From DASZPL01 sp035550315 (lineage in GTDB: Bacteria > Actinomycetota > Actinomycetes > JAFAQI01), in the NCBI GenBank assembly GCA_035550315.1, contig DASZPL010000072.1, positions 1 to 13,297 on the forward strand: DNA of 13,297 nucleotides, read 5' to 3'. The notes beneath the pieces are model-generated. The model was given only the letters and a program-made list of their open reading frames with translations, was not told the origin of the DNA and searched no databases. The translations under genes and the position numbers were made by a program. This document shows positions 1 to 6,846 of the stretch, in pieces. Position 1 is the stretch's first letter, and every line of letters begins with the position of its first letter.

Positions 1-1797
1 GAACGGCCCGATCAGCGCTTCGCCGGGGAAGGTCATCGCTCCGGTACCGCCACCGATGCTGACGCTCTCGTTGCCCAGCGTCGCGCGAGCGACGGTCCAG
101 CCGCCGTTGATCGGCCCGACGACGTCGGCGTCCGGGACGAAGACGTCGTTGAAGAAGACCTCGTTGAACTCCGACGGCCCCGGCGCCATCCGGAGCGGGC
201 GCACTTCGACGCCCGGCGCCTTCATGTCGATCACCATCGTGGTGATGCCGTCGTGCTTCGGTACGTCGGGATCCGTCCGCACTGTCGCCAGCCCGAAGGC
301 CGACAGGTGCGCGCCGGAGGTCCAGACCTTCTGGCCGTTGACGATCCAGCCACCCTCGGCTCGCGTCGCCTTGGTGCGCACGCCGGCGGCGTCCGAGCCG
401 GCGCCCGGCTCGCTGAACAGCTGGCACCAGATCAGGTCCTGGCGGAGCGCCGGCGGGACCCAGCGCTGCACCTGCTCCTCGGTGGCGTGCTGGATCAGCG
501 TGAGGATCACCCAGGCGGTGATGCCGTAGTTGGGCCGCGAGATTCCGGCCTTGCCGAACTCCTGCTCGATGACGATCTGCTCGACCGGGCCGGCCTCGCG
601 TCCCCACGGCTTCGGCCAGTGCGGCTGCACGTAGCCGGTCTCGATCAGCGCGGCGAGCTTGGCCTTCTCGTCGGAGCCCTTGATGCTGTCGGCGAAGGCG
701 CGGACCTCTTCGCGGACCTGCTCCGCCTCCGGCGGCAGCGTGATCGTGCGCTCTCGCTTCACGCCCGCGCGGGTGAGCGCGACGACGTCCTTCGCGGCGT
801 CGTCGGCCGAGATGAAGGCGCCGATCGCCGTGCCGCGGCGGAAGAACAGGTGGGTGTCGTGCTCCCAGGTGAAGCCGATACCGCCGTGCACCTGCATGCA
901 GAGGTTGGCGCACAGGTACGCCGCCGGACCGGCGAGCGTGGCAGCAGTGGCGGTGGCGATCCGGGACTGGTCGCCGCCGGCCTCCGCGGCGCGGGCGGCA
1001 TCCCACACCGCCGCGGTGGCGAGCTCGGTCGCGACCAGCATGTTCGAGCAGTGGTGCTTGACCCCCTGGAACATCGCGATCGGCCGGCCGAACTGCTCGC
1101 GGACCTTCGCGTACTCCGCCGCCATCTCGGTGCAGGTGCGGGCGACGCCGACCGCCTCCGCGGCGAGGATCACCCGCGCCAGGTCGACCAGCTCCGCGCG
1201 GGCTCCGGACAGCACCGTCGCGGCCGAGCCGGACAATGTCGCCGTGCCCGAGCGCCGGGTCGGGTCGAGGTTCTTCGGGAATGCGAGAGAGACACTCGCG
1301 TCAGCGGCGTCGATGACGAGTACGTCCTCGCCCGCTGCAATCACGAGCAGGTCCGGCGTACCTCCGGCGAGCACCGCCTCGGCGGTGCCGGTGGCGAGAC
1401 CGCCGGAGACGGTGACCGAGCTCTGCAGCGCGATCGCCGCCGTCTTCGTGCCATCGGCGAGGCCCGGAAGCAGCGACTCCTTGGTCGCCTCGTCGGCTGC
1501 GGCGGCGATCAACGCGCTCGCGACGACCGTCGGGACGAACGGTCCGGGCGCTACCGCCGCGCCGAGCTCCTCGACCACGACGACGAGCTCTTCGAGCGTG
1601 TAGCCCGCGCCGCCGACCGACTCCGGAAGGTGCAGACCGAGCCAGCCCAGGTTGGCGAGCTCTCCCCAAAAGGCGGGGCGTGGCTCGGTGTCGGCCTCGA
1701 GCAGGGCACGTGCGGCCCCGCGTGCGTCGGCCTTGCGCAGGAAGTCCGCAGCGGTCTCGGCGAGCGCGCGGTGGTCATCGGTGACAGCGATCGACAT
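1..1797 (-). CDS. Fused two-domain acyl-CoA dehydrogenase (3' end outside window)
   Basis: FAD-dependent acyl-CoA dehydrogenase, alpha,beta-dehydrogenation step of fatty-acyl or steroid-side-chain beta-oxidation, cytoplasmic. The first 599 codons are visible and the frame is still open at the left edge; fused mycobacterial FadE proteins are about 700-740 aa, so roughly 110-140 residues are missing. The protein carries two tandem ACAD modules. The N-terminal half (about 1-340) has C-terminal-domain signatures VREQFGRPI (232-240) and QVHGGIGFTWEHD (302-314). By eye, the position of the usual catalytic Glu holds Ile (near 329), so this half may be non-catalytic. The second half starts near 355 and has the flavin/substrate loop LFSEPGAGSDAAG (460-472) and GGWIVNGQKVWTSGAH (482-497). 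The ATG at 1797 has no Shine-Dalgarno sequence but lies 7 nt after a TAATGT box, suggesting a leaderless transcript. It follows the alcohol dehydrogenase gene on the same strand. The family is sure; the exact substrate is unknown. Confidence 0.93.
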   Translation of the reverse strand, partial: MSIAVTDDHRALAETAADFLRKADARGAARALLEADTEPRPAFWGELANLGWLGLHLPESVGGAGYTLEELVVVVEELGAAVAPGPFVPTVVASALIAAAADEATKESLLPGLADGTKTAAIALQSSVTVSGGLATGTAEAVLAGGTPDLLVIAAGEDVLVIDAADASVSLAFPKNLDPTRRSGTATLSGSAATVLSGARAELVDLARVILAAEAVGVARTCTEMAAEYAKVREQFGRPIAMFQGVKHHCSNMLVATELATAAVWDAARAAEAGGDQSRIATATAATLAGPAAYLCANLCMQVHGGIGFTWEHDTHLFFRRGTAIGAFISADDAAKDVVALTRAGVKRERTITLPPEAEQVREEVRAFADSIKGSDEKAKLAALIETGYVQPHWPKPWGREAGPVEQIVIEQEFGKAGISRPNYGITAWVILTLIQHATEEQVQRWVPPALRQDLIWCQLFSEPGAGSDAAGVRTKATRAEGGWIVNGQKVWTSGAHLSAFGLATVRTDPDVPKHDGITTMVIDMKAPGVEVRPLRMAPGPSEFNEVFFNDVFVPDADVVGPINGGWTVARATLGNESVSIGGGTGAMTFPGEALIGPF

Positions 1798-1804
1798 GCC
1801 GAGA

Positions 1805-1810
1805 ACATTA
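1805..1810 (-). promoter_or_regulatory. Putative -10 box for a leaderless acyl-CoA dehydrogenase transcript
   Basis: On the minus strand the hexamer TAATGT fits the actinobacterial -10 pattern TAnnnT. It ends 7 nt before the ATG at 1797, the spacing expected if transcription begins at the start codon. No Shine-Dalgarno sequence lies between them, which agrees with leaderless translation. Prediction only. Confidence 0.5.
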
Positions 1811-1812
1811 GC

Positions 1813-1852
1813 GAGGCCCAGTTACCTGCGGCTATGCAGGTAACTGGGCCTC
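1813..1852. promoter_or_regulatory. Perfect 17-bp inverted repeat, probable operator (or hairpin terminator)
   Basis: The left arm GAGGCCCAGTTACCTGC (1813-1829) and its exact reverse complement (1836-1852) are separated by six bases, GGCTAT. The element lies 15 nt past the alcohol dehydrogenase stop and 15 nt before the acyl-CoA dehydrogenase ATG. If transcription starts at 1797, the dyad centre falls near -35, directly behind the TAATGT box, as expected for a repressor site of TetR/GntR type. As RNA it would form a very stable hairpin and could end the alcohol dehydrogenase message, but no U-run follows on the minus strand. Both roles are possible. Confidence 0.7.
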
Positions 1853-1867
1853 GGTTGCCGGTGGCCT

Positions 1868-3016
1868 CTAGTAGCGGATCAGGCCTCGGATGTTCACGCC
1901 GTCGCGCATGTCCTGGTAGCCCTGGTTGACGTCGTCGAGCTTGTACTCGTTGGTGATCAGCTCGTCGAGCTTGAGCTTGCCCTCCTTGTACAGGCGCAGT
2001 AGCCGCGGGATGTCGCGACGCGGGTTCGAACCGCCGAAGATCGACCCGACGAGCTCCTTCTGCATGAGGGTCAGCTCGAACAGGCTCATCGTCACGTCCG
2101 TCGCCTCGATCGAGGCAACCGCGGTGACGACGCAGCGGCCGCCCTTCGACACCAGCGAGAGCACCGAGGCGATCATCGAGCCCTCGGCGACGCCGGTGGT
2201 GATGATCGCCTTCTCCGCCATCGCGCCCCACGTGATCTCGCCGACCAGCGCGAAGGCCTCCTCGACGCTCGAGGCGGTGTGGGTCGCGCCGAACTTCAGC
2301 GCCTCGTCGCGCTTGAACTGCACCGGGTCGACCGCCACGATGTGGCGCGCTCCGGCCATCGCGGCGCCCTGGATGGCGTTGATCCCGATGCCGCCGATGC
2401 CGACGATGACGACGGTCTCGCCGGGCTGGACGTTGGCGCGGTAGACCGCGGAGCCCCAGCCGGTCGTGACGCCGCAGCCGACGAGCGCGGCCTTGTCGAC
2501 CGGGATGTCGTCGTCGAGCTTCACGCAGGAGGCCTCGTTGACGATCGTGTGCGTTGCGAAGGTGCCGAGGCAACACATCGTGCCGATGTCGGTGCCGTCC
2601 TTCGCGAGGTGGTGACGGGCGACCAGCCCGTCGATCTGGCGGCCGACGATGAGGTACTGACCGAGGTCACACAGGCTCTGCTTGCCCGTGGAGCACGACG
2701 GGCAGCGCCCGCACGACGGGATGAAGGAGAACACGACGCTGTCACCGGGCTTCACGCTCTGGACGTTCTTGCCCACCTCGAGCACCGTGCCGGCGCCCTC
2801 GTGACCGCCGATGATCGGGTACTGCGGGAAGCCGAGGAGCTCGTTCATCTCCTTGGGCATCTTCATGTCACCGGTGACGAGGTGCTCGTCGGAGTGGCAC
2901 AGGCCGCTGGCTACCAGCTCGACCACGACCTCGTTGGGGCCCGGGTCGTCGAGGGTGATGTCCTCGATCTGCCACGGCTGGTGGGTGTCCCACAGAACGG
3001 CTGCTCTGGCGTCCAT
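1868..3016 (-). CDS. NDMA-dependent (mycofactocin-type) zinc alcohol dehydrogenase, Rxyl_3153-like
   Basis: Medium-chain, zinc-dependent alcohol dehydrogenase of 382 aa, oxidising an alcohol to an aldehyde in the cytoplasm. Catalytic zinc ligands are C40/H41 (GLCHSDEH), H72/E73 (GGHEGAG) and C181 (GCGVTTGWGSA). The structural zinc lobe is C102, C105, C108 and C116. The Rossmann motif is GIGGIG (206-211), with D230 at the ribose-binding position. The sequence resembles the Rxyl_3153 family, whose tightly bound nicotinamide is recycled by mycofactocin or, in assays, by the artificial acceptor NDMA. This sub-family assignment is from memory of the family pattern. Start ATG at 3016 is preceded by AGAGG with an 8-nt spacer. 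It lies 44 nt downstream of the lipase gene and 70 nt upstream of the acyl-CoA dehydrogenase. No mycofactocin biosynthesis gene is in the window. The physiological alcohol is unknown. Confidence 0.9.
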   Translation of the reverse strand: MDARAAVLWDTHQPWQIEDITLDDPGPNEVVVELVASGLCHSDEHLVTGDMKMPKEMNELLGFPQYPIIGGHEGAGTVLEVGKNVQSVKPGDSVVFSFIPSCGRCPSCSTGKQSLCDLGQYLIVGRQIDGLVARHHLAKDGTDIGTMCCLGTFATHTIVNEASCVKLDDDIPVDKAALVGCGVTTGWGSAVYRANVQPGETVVIVGIGGIGINAIQGAAMAGARHIVAVDPVQFKRDEALKFGATHTASSVEEAFALVGEITWGAMAEKAIITTGVAEGSMIASVLSLVSKGGRCVVTAVASIEATDVTMSLFELTLMQKELVGSIFGGSNPRRDIPRLLRLYKEGKLKLDELITNEYKLDDVNQGYQDMRDGVNIRGLIRY

Positions 3017-3060
3017 GGATCGGGCCTCTTTCTGTCGATGAGCCGGTCGCTTCGCCGAGC

Positions 3061-4308
3061 CTAACGCTCGACCGGAAGCGGCGTAAGGGGGTCTCCGGGC
3101 GGAATCGACCCGCAGTTGCCCTTGAACGGAATGCCGTTGAACCGGCCCTGGAAGAACGCGGCGCTCTGCGGGTCGAAGTAGATGCCCGCGGCCTCGTGGC
3201 CGGCGCCGTATCGCCGGAACTCGACCGCCACCCCATCGCGGCAGTACTCGCGGGCGAGCGTCTCCACGTCCGCGGTGCGCATCACGCCGTCACCGAAGCC
3301 GTCGATGTCGCCGATCCCCATCAGCAGCGGCACCAGCGGATGTCCCGGAGCGCGGCCCATGATCTGGTCGTTGAAGATCCGGGCGAGGCCAGGGACGGCG
3401 AACGGGTCGCGGTAGCGGGCCCGGAACAGCTTGGCCATCGTCAGCCCGGGGTAGCGGCCGAAGTCCTCGGTGATGCACGTGTCGCTTTCGGCGTGCACGA
3501 GCTTCTTGCCGTACGGCGACAGGTAGCGCTGCAACGGATAGTGGTACGCCCGCGCCAGGCCGAGCAGGATGCCCGGCATCGATGCGCCGAACACTGCGTC
3601 GCCGCTGACGTAGGAGAACAGGTGCGCGTAGTCGACCGGGATGCCGCCTTCGGCCACCGCCGACAGCGTGAGCTCCGGGGCGTAGCTCGGCGCGAGCTCG
3701 CTTGCCCAGTCTGCGGCGACGGCGCCGCCGGAGTAGCCGGAGAGCGCGACCTGTGTCGTTGTGCCGAGCCCGAGCACCGACTCGGTCGCGCGTATCGCGT
3801 CGAGGGTCGACTGACCGGACTCGCGCCCCGCCATCCAGTGCAGGTGAGGTCCTTCGAAGTCGGGCACGGTGACGATCCAGCCGTTCGCGACGTAGAAGGC
3901 GATGAGCAGCTCTTCCTCGGTGGCCTGGCTGTCGGTGGCGGGACCGGCGTCACCGCCGGTGAGCGTGTTGCTCGGGTCGCACTTCGCGCCGAGCCCGTCG
4001 TAGAAGGACAGGTAGCCGACGATGCGCGGCAGCACTCCGGACAGCGGCGACGGCGCGATGACGGTCGTGACGTCGGCCTCGGGGTGACCGAGCTGGTCGG
4101 TCGTTCGATACGTCACCCGGGTCGCGGTGACCGGCGTCGCCGCCGGTCCGAGGGACACGTGAACCGGTTCGGTCGCGAGGACCGCGCCCGGCGCGAGGTC
4201 GGCCGGCGGCGCGCCCTGCGCCGATGCGCCGCTGGGGCCGAAGACCGCCAGCGCGACGACCAGGAAGACGCCGACCGCCTTCCGGCCCGTGCTCACCTCC
4301 GCGATCAT
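3061..4308 (-). CDS. Secreted lipase, secretory lipase (LIP) family
   Basis: Alpha/beta-hydrolase of 415 aa resembling the secretory lipase family (PF03583; triacylglycerol lipase/esterase), probably exported. A basic N-terminus (TGRK) is followed by a hydrophobic stretch (about 11-24) and an ASA|Q cleavage site near residue 30. The nucleophile elbow is GYSGG with Ser193. His371 in GAGHEA is the likely catalytic histidine, and D340, before VMRTAD, is my best choice for the acid. Cysteines 110, 278, 356 and 399 could form disulfides. The frame stays open upstream to 4587, but those codons have no signal-peptide character and would overlap the divergent gene, so the ATG at 4308 is preferred; it has no clear Shine-Dalgarno sequence. 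Located 44 nt before the alcohol dehydrogenase on the same strand, it could supply acyl or alcohol substrates to the enzymes that follow. Substrate specificity cannot be read. Confidence 0.88.
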   Translation of the reverse strand: MIAEVSTGRKAVGVFLVVALAVFGPSGASAQGAPPADLAPGAVLATEPVHVSLGPAATPVTATRVTYRTTDQLGHPEADVTTVIAPSPLSGVLPRIVGYLSFYDGLGAKCDPSNTLTGGDAGPATDSQATEEELLIAFYVANGWIVTVPDFEGPHLHWMAGRESGQSTLDAIRATESVLGLGTTTQVALSGYSGGAVAADWASELAPSYAPELTLSAVAEGGIPVDYAHLFSYVSGDAVFGASMPGILLGLARAYHYPLQRYLSPYGKKLVHAESDTCITEDFGRYPGLTMAKLFRARYRDPFAVPGLARIFNDQIMGRAPGHPLVPLLMGIGDIDGFGDGVMRTADVETLAREYCRDGVAVEFRRYGAGHEAAGIYFDPQSAAFFQGRFNGIPFKGNCGSIPPGDPLTPLPVER

Positions 4309-4437
4309 GCACGAATCAACCGTGCCGCGGCCGAGAACCGTCGTTTTCTGACTTGGTGAAGCGCTCCCGCCCGCGCCTTTCGCTGGTTGTGGATGTCCCG
4401 TCGCGGCGAAGCCGATCGAAGCGCAGGCTTTCCTACC

Positions 4438-5319
4438 GTGCGCGAGATTCCGCAGTCGCTGGCGCGTGCGCCCTTCACCTCGGCGATGGCGCGACGGGAA
4501 GGCGTGACCGCGCGTCAGCTTCAGGCGGCGCGGTTCCGCCGACTGTTCCACGGCGTGTACGTCGACGCCCGACTCACTGTCACGCAACAGGTCTTGGCGC
4601 AGGCTGTGTCGCTCGTGCTACCGGCCGGTGCCGTCGTCGCAGGAACGACGGCGGCGCTGCTGCATGGCGCGGACGTTCGTCGTTGCGGATACGACAGCGT
4701 CGAGGTCGTCGTACCTCGGGACGACCAAGTGCGACGGGTGGGCGTCAGGGCTCGCGCGGCGCTACTCGAAGCGGGCGACGTCACGACGGTGCGCGGGATC
4801 GCATGTCTTTCGCCGGTGCGCGTGGCGTTCGACCTTGCGCGGCAGCGCCGTCTCGTCGATGCGGTCGTCGGAGTGGACGCCATGTGCAATCGCGGTGGAT
4901 GCGCACTGCCTGAGCTCGAGGCATATGTGGCGGGTCGTTCGGGCTGGCGTGGCGTCCGGTATGCGCGCGAGGCGCTGCTGTACGCCGAGCCGCTGAGTGA
5001 GTCCGTGATGGAGACGAAGCAGCGGATGGCTCTCGTGCAGGCTGGGTTGCCTCGACCGCGCGCACAGGTCGACCTCTTCGATGACGACGGGTTCCGCGTC
5101 GCTCGCCTCGACCACGGCTATGAGCGGTGGAAGGTCGGACTCGACTACGACGGCGAGGTTCACCGCGAGCGATGGCGCTACGACCTGGAGCGGCAGGAAC
5201 GAATCCGAGACCTGGGCTGGTGGCATCGCCGCTACACATCGATCCACGCAGCTGCCGACTGGCGCCAGTTGATCAGACAGGTCGGCGAGGCTCTCGTGGC
5301 CGCGGGCTGGCGGCCCTGA
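4438..5319 (+). CDS. AbiEi-like winged-helix / DUF559 (Vsr-like) nuclease-fold protein
   Basis: A 293-aa protein of a type common and often multicopy in actinobacteria; function unknown. The N-terminus (about 8-45, up to RLFHGVYV) resembles the winged-helix part of AbiEi antitoxins. The C-terminal region resembles DUF559/very-short-patch-repair endonuclease folds: E192 (SVMETKQR), D225 (ARLDHGY) and the core strand VGLDYDGEVH (233-242) with D236 and D238, where many relatives have Glu at the first position. The tail RDLGWWHRRYTS also fits. I chose GTG at 4438 because relatives begin MREIP; TTG at 4387 and ATG at 4393 are in-frame alternatives. There is no strong Shine-Dalgarno sequence. It is divergent from the lipase, with 129 bp between starts. 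No AbiEii-type toxin gene is adjacent, so a toxin-antitoxin role is not supported here. Confidence 0.8.
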   Translation: MREIPQSLARAPFTSAMARREGVTARQLQAARFRRLFHGVYVDARLTVTQQVLAQAVSLVLPAGAVVAGTTAALLHGADVRRCGYDSVEVVVPRDDQVRRVGVRARAALLEAGDVTTVRGIACLSPVRVAFDLARQRRLVDAVVGVDAMCNRGGCALPELEAYVAGRSGWRGVRYAREALLYAEPLSESVMETKQRMALVQAGLPRPRAQVDLFDDDGFRVARLDHGYERWKVGLDYDGEVHRERWRYDLERQERIRDLGWWHRRYTSIHAAADWRQLIRQVGEALVAAGWRP

Positions 5320-5340
5320 CGAGTGCCCAAACGGTCACAG

Positions 5341-5372
5341 ATCAACCAGTTGGGTTCGGTCGACCGGTTGAT
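5341..5372. repeat. Imperfect 10-bp inverted repeat between the nuclease-fold and DUF427 genes
   Basis: ATCAACCAGT (5341-5350) is matched by ACCGGTTGAT (5363-5372) with one mismatch and a 12-nt spacer. It starts 21 nt after the stop of the upstream gene and ends 47 nt before the DUF427 start. It could be a weak terminator or an operator. No T-run follows. Function is uncertain. Confidence 0.35.
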
Positions 5373-5419
5373 TCGCGACTGGTCGCGGCGGCACTGGTAG
5401 GACCTGATAGGCAGTAGCT

Positions 5420-5821
5420 GTGCCGCCTTCTGAGCCGTCGGGTTTCCTCGCCCGTCCCGACTACCGCGTCGACCTGCTCCGCCGTCGAAACCTCGTGACC
5501 GTGCGCTCGGGCGATCGGGTCATCGCACGCACGACCGAACCGCTGCTGGTCGACGAGCAGGACCACGGCGTCGTGTTCTACATCCCGGACGCCGACGTGG
5601 ACTTCACGCAGCTCACGGCGACCGACGACACCTCCCGGTGCCCCTACAAGGGGCAGGCGTCGTACTGGCGGCTGACCGACGGCGACGAGCCGGTCGCCTG
5701 GGCCTATCGCGACCCGTACCCGCAGGTGGCGTTGATCGCCGGTTACGTCGCGTTCTACCAGGACCGGCTCAGCGTCGAGATCGGTGTCGCGACGCCGGCG
5801 GTGGTGGGCTACCCGTCCTAG
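5420..5821 (+). CDS. DUF427 domain protein
   Basis: Protein of 133 aa, nearly all of it one DUF427 domain (PF04248). The hallmark is TSRCPYKGQASYW (71-83), with C74-P-Y-K-G. The fold continues through PVAWAYRDPYPQVALIAGYVAFY and ends soon after. DUF427 is a small beta-rich domain of unknown biochemical role, widespread in actinobacteria. There is no signal peptide or membrane segment, so it is probably cytoplasmic. The start is GTG at 5420, preceded only by a weak AGG. It is co-oriented with the nuclease-fold gene 100 nt upstream and convergent with the membrane operon, whose last stop codon is 24 nt away. The domain call is sure; no function is claimed. Confidence 0.88.
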   Translation: MPPSEPSGFLARPDYRVDLLRRRNLVTVRSGDRVIARTTEPLLVDEQDHGVVFYIPDADVDFTQLTATDDTSRCPYKGQASYWRLTDGDEPVAWAYRDPYPQVALIAGYVAFYQDRLSVEIGVATPAVVGYPS

Positions 5822-5845
5822 CTGACCTAGCCGCGGGCCGCAGCG

Positions 5846-6049
5846 CTAGCGCTTCGAGCGGACCGCGCGCCAGATGCTCAGCGCCCCGAGCGCGACGAGC
5901 GCGACCGGCGGAAGCCACCATGTGGCTTTGCCCGCGTGGCCGAGCAGGTAGGTGACGGCGATGGTGACGACGATGCCCAGCGCCAGCGGCACGTCGTCGC
6001 CAGCGACGAACTCCACGACCGCGGCGCCGAACGCACGCAGCCGCCTCAA
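5846..6049 (-). CDS. Small two-helix membrane protein, translationally coupled to COG4280-like gene
   Basis: A 67-aa integral membrane protein of unknown function. I start it at TTG 6049-6047, which shares bases with the TGA of the upstream gene (TTGA overlap). A GGAG lies 7 nt before this TTG (6060-6057), good spacing for a ribosome binding site. Two hydrophobic helices are visible, about 20-37 (VPLALGIVVTIAVTYLLG) and 44-63 (WWLPPVALVALGALSIWRAV), with a short KAT loop and a basic end (RSKR). The motif FVAGDD precedes helix 1. The same frame stays open far upstream to 6565, but that stretch is antiparallel-frame noise inside the COG4280-like gene. Its position suggests an accessory subunit of the preceding membrane protein. 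It is the last gene of the five-gene membrane run. Confidence 0.72.
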   Translation of the reverse strand: MRRLRAFGAAVVEFVAGDDVPLALGIVVTIAVTYLLGHAGKATWWLPPVALVALGALSIWRAVRSKR

Positions 6050-6807
6050 CCGGTCGCTCCAGCGGTACGGCGGGAGGCGGACGCCGGCAGCGATCGCAGG
6101 GCAGCGACCGCGACCGCCGACACCGCCAGCACCAGGGGGACCATGACCAGCACGGCGGCGTCGCCGCCCGGCCATGATCCGTGTGCGCCTTCGGTGGCCC
6201 AGAACAGCCCGAAGCTCGTGAGCATCACGCCAACGGCGAACTTCATCGTGTTCTCGGGCACCCGGGTCAGCGGGCCTCGCACCGCCGCTCCGGTCGCCGC
6301 GACGACCGCGACGGCCACCGCTGCCGAGACTCCGGCGAGGGGTGTGTCGTGGTCGTTCGCGCCGAAGGTCAGCACGATGACGACGATCTCGAGGCCTTCG
6401 AGCAGGACGCCTTTGAAGGACAACGTGAACGCCGCCCAGTCCTCGATTCCCCAACGGGCCGTCGTCGACAGCGTCGAGGCGGTGGCGAGCTCCCGCTCGT
6501 AGATCGCCGCCTCGTCGTGCAGGTCCATGAAGCCGCCCGCTCGCAGGATCGCCTTGCGCAGCCACTGCACGCCGAACAGGAGCAGCGCGGTGCCGACGAA
6601 CAGGCGCAGCCCGCTCAGCGGGATGCGCGAGACCGCCGGACCGAGCGCCGCGATCGTCGCCGCGAGCCCTGCCACCGCGACCCCGGCTCCGGTCAGCGAG
6701 GACCGCCAGTCGCGTGCCACGCCGGCGGCCAGCACGATGGTGGTCGCCTCGACTGCCTCGACCGACGTCGCCAGGAAGACCGAGCCGAACAGGGGCGCCG
6801 GGTTCAC
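6046..6807 (-). CDS. COG4280-like polytopic membrane protein with duplicated E-x2-E helices
   Basis: A 253-aa membrane protein with about six to seven hydrophobic segments, resembling the uncharacterised COG4280 group. Two segments carry related acidic motifs: FLATSVEAVEATTIVLAAG (11-29; E17, E20) and FKGVLLEGLEIVVIVLTFG (131-149; E137, E140). This points to an internal duplication with paired glutamates in the membrane. LLEGLE recalls the REGLE motif of FTR1-type iron permeases, which suggests cation transport, but this is inference from a short motif. A cytoplasmic or periplasmic acidic/polar stretch (94-125) separates the halves. The start is GTG at 6807, with only a weak AGG upstream. It lies 39 nt after the flippase-like gene, and its stop overlaps the next small gene. 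The substrate is unknown. Confidence 0.8.
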   Translation of the reverse strand: MNPAPLFGSVFLATSVEAVEATTIVLAAGVARDWRSSLTGAGVAVAGLAATIAALGPAVSRIPLSGLRLFVGTALLLFGVQWLRKAILRAGGFMDLHDEAAIYERELATASTLSTTARWGIEDWAAFTLSFKGVLLEGLEIVVIVLTFGANDHDTPLAGVSAAVAVAVVAATGAAVRGPLTRVPENTMKFAVGVMLTSFGLFWATEGAHGSWPGGDAAVLVMVPLVLAVSAVAVAALRSLPASASRRTAGATG

Positions 6808-6846
6808 GAGGACCTGTCTACCGCGCGGCGCACCTTGCGGCGCGGC

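Noticed and set aside
253..1929. 558-codon plus-strand open frame opposite the acyl-CoA dehydrogenase
   Set aside because: Arg/Gly/Asp-rich, low-complexity translation with no motif; it is the antisense of a clear coding frame in GC-rich DNA.
4387..4396. TTGTGGATGT resembling a DnaA box
   Set aside because: It departs from the consensus at two positions, is single, and no replication genes are near.
4309..4587. N-terminal extension of the lipase to an ATG at 4587
   Set aside because: The added residues are not signal-like, would place the signal peptide internally, and overlap the divergent gene.
5842..5853. 12-base palindrome AGCGCTAGCGCT at the convergent end of the DUF427 and small membrane genes
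   Set aside because: It has no loop for a terminator and overlaps coding sequence; a short GC palindrome is likely to occur by chance.
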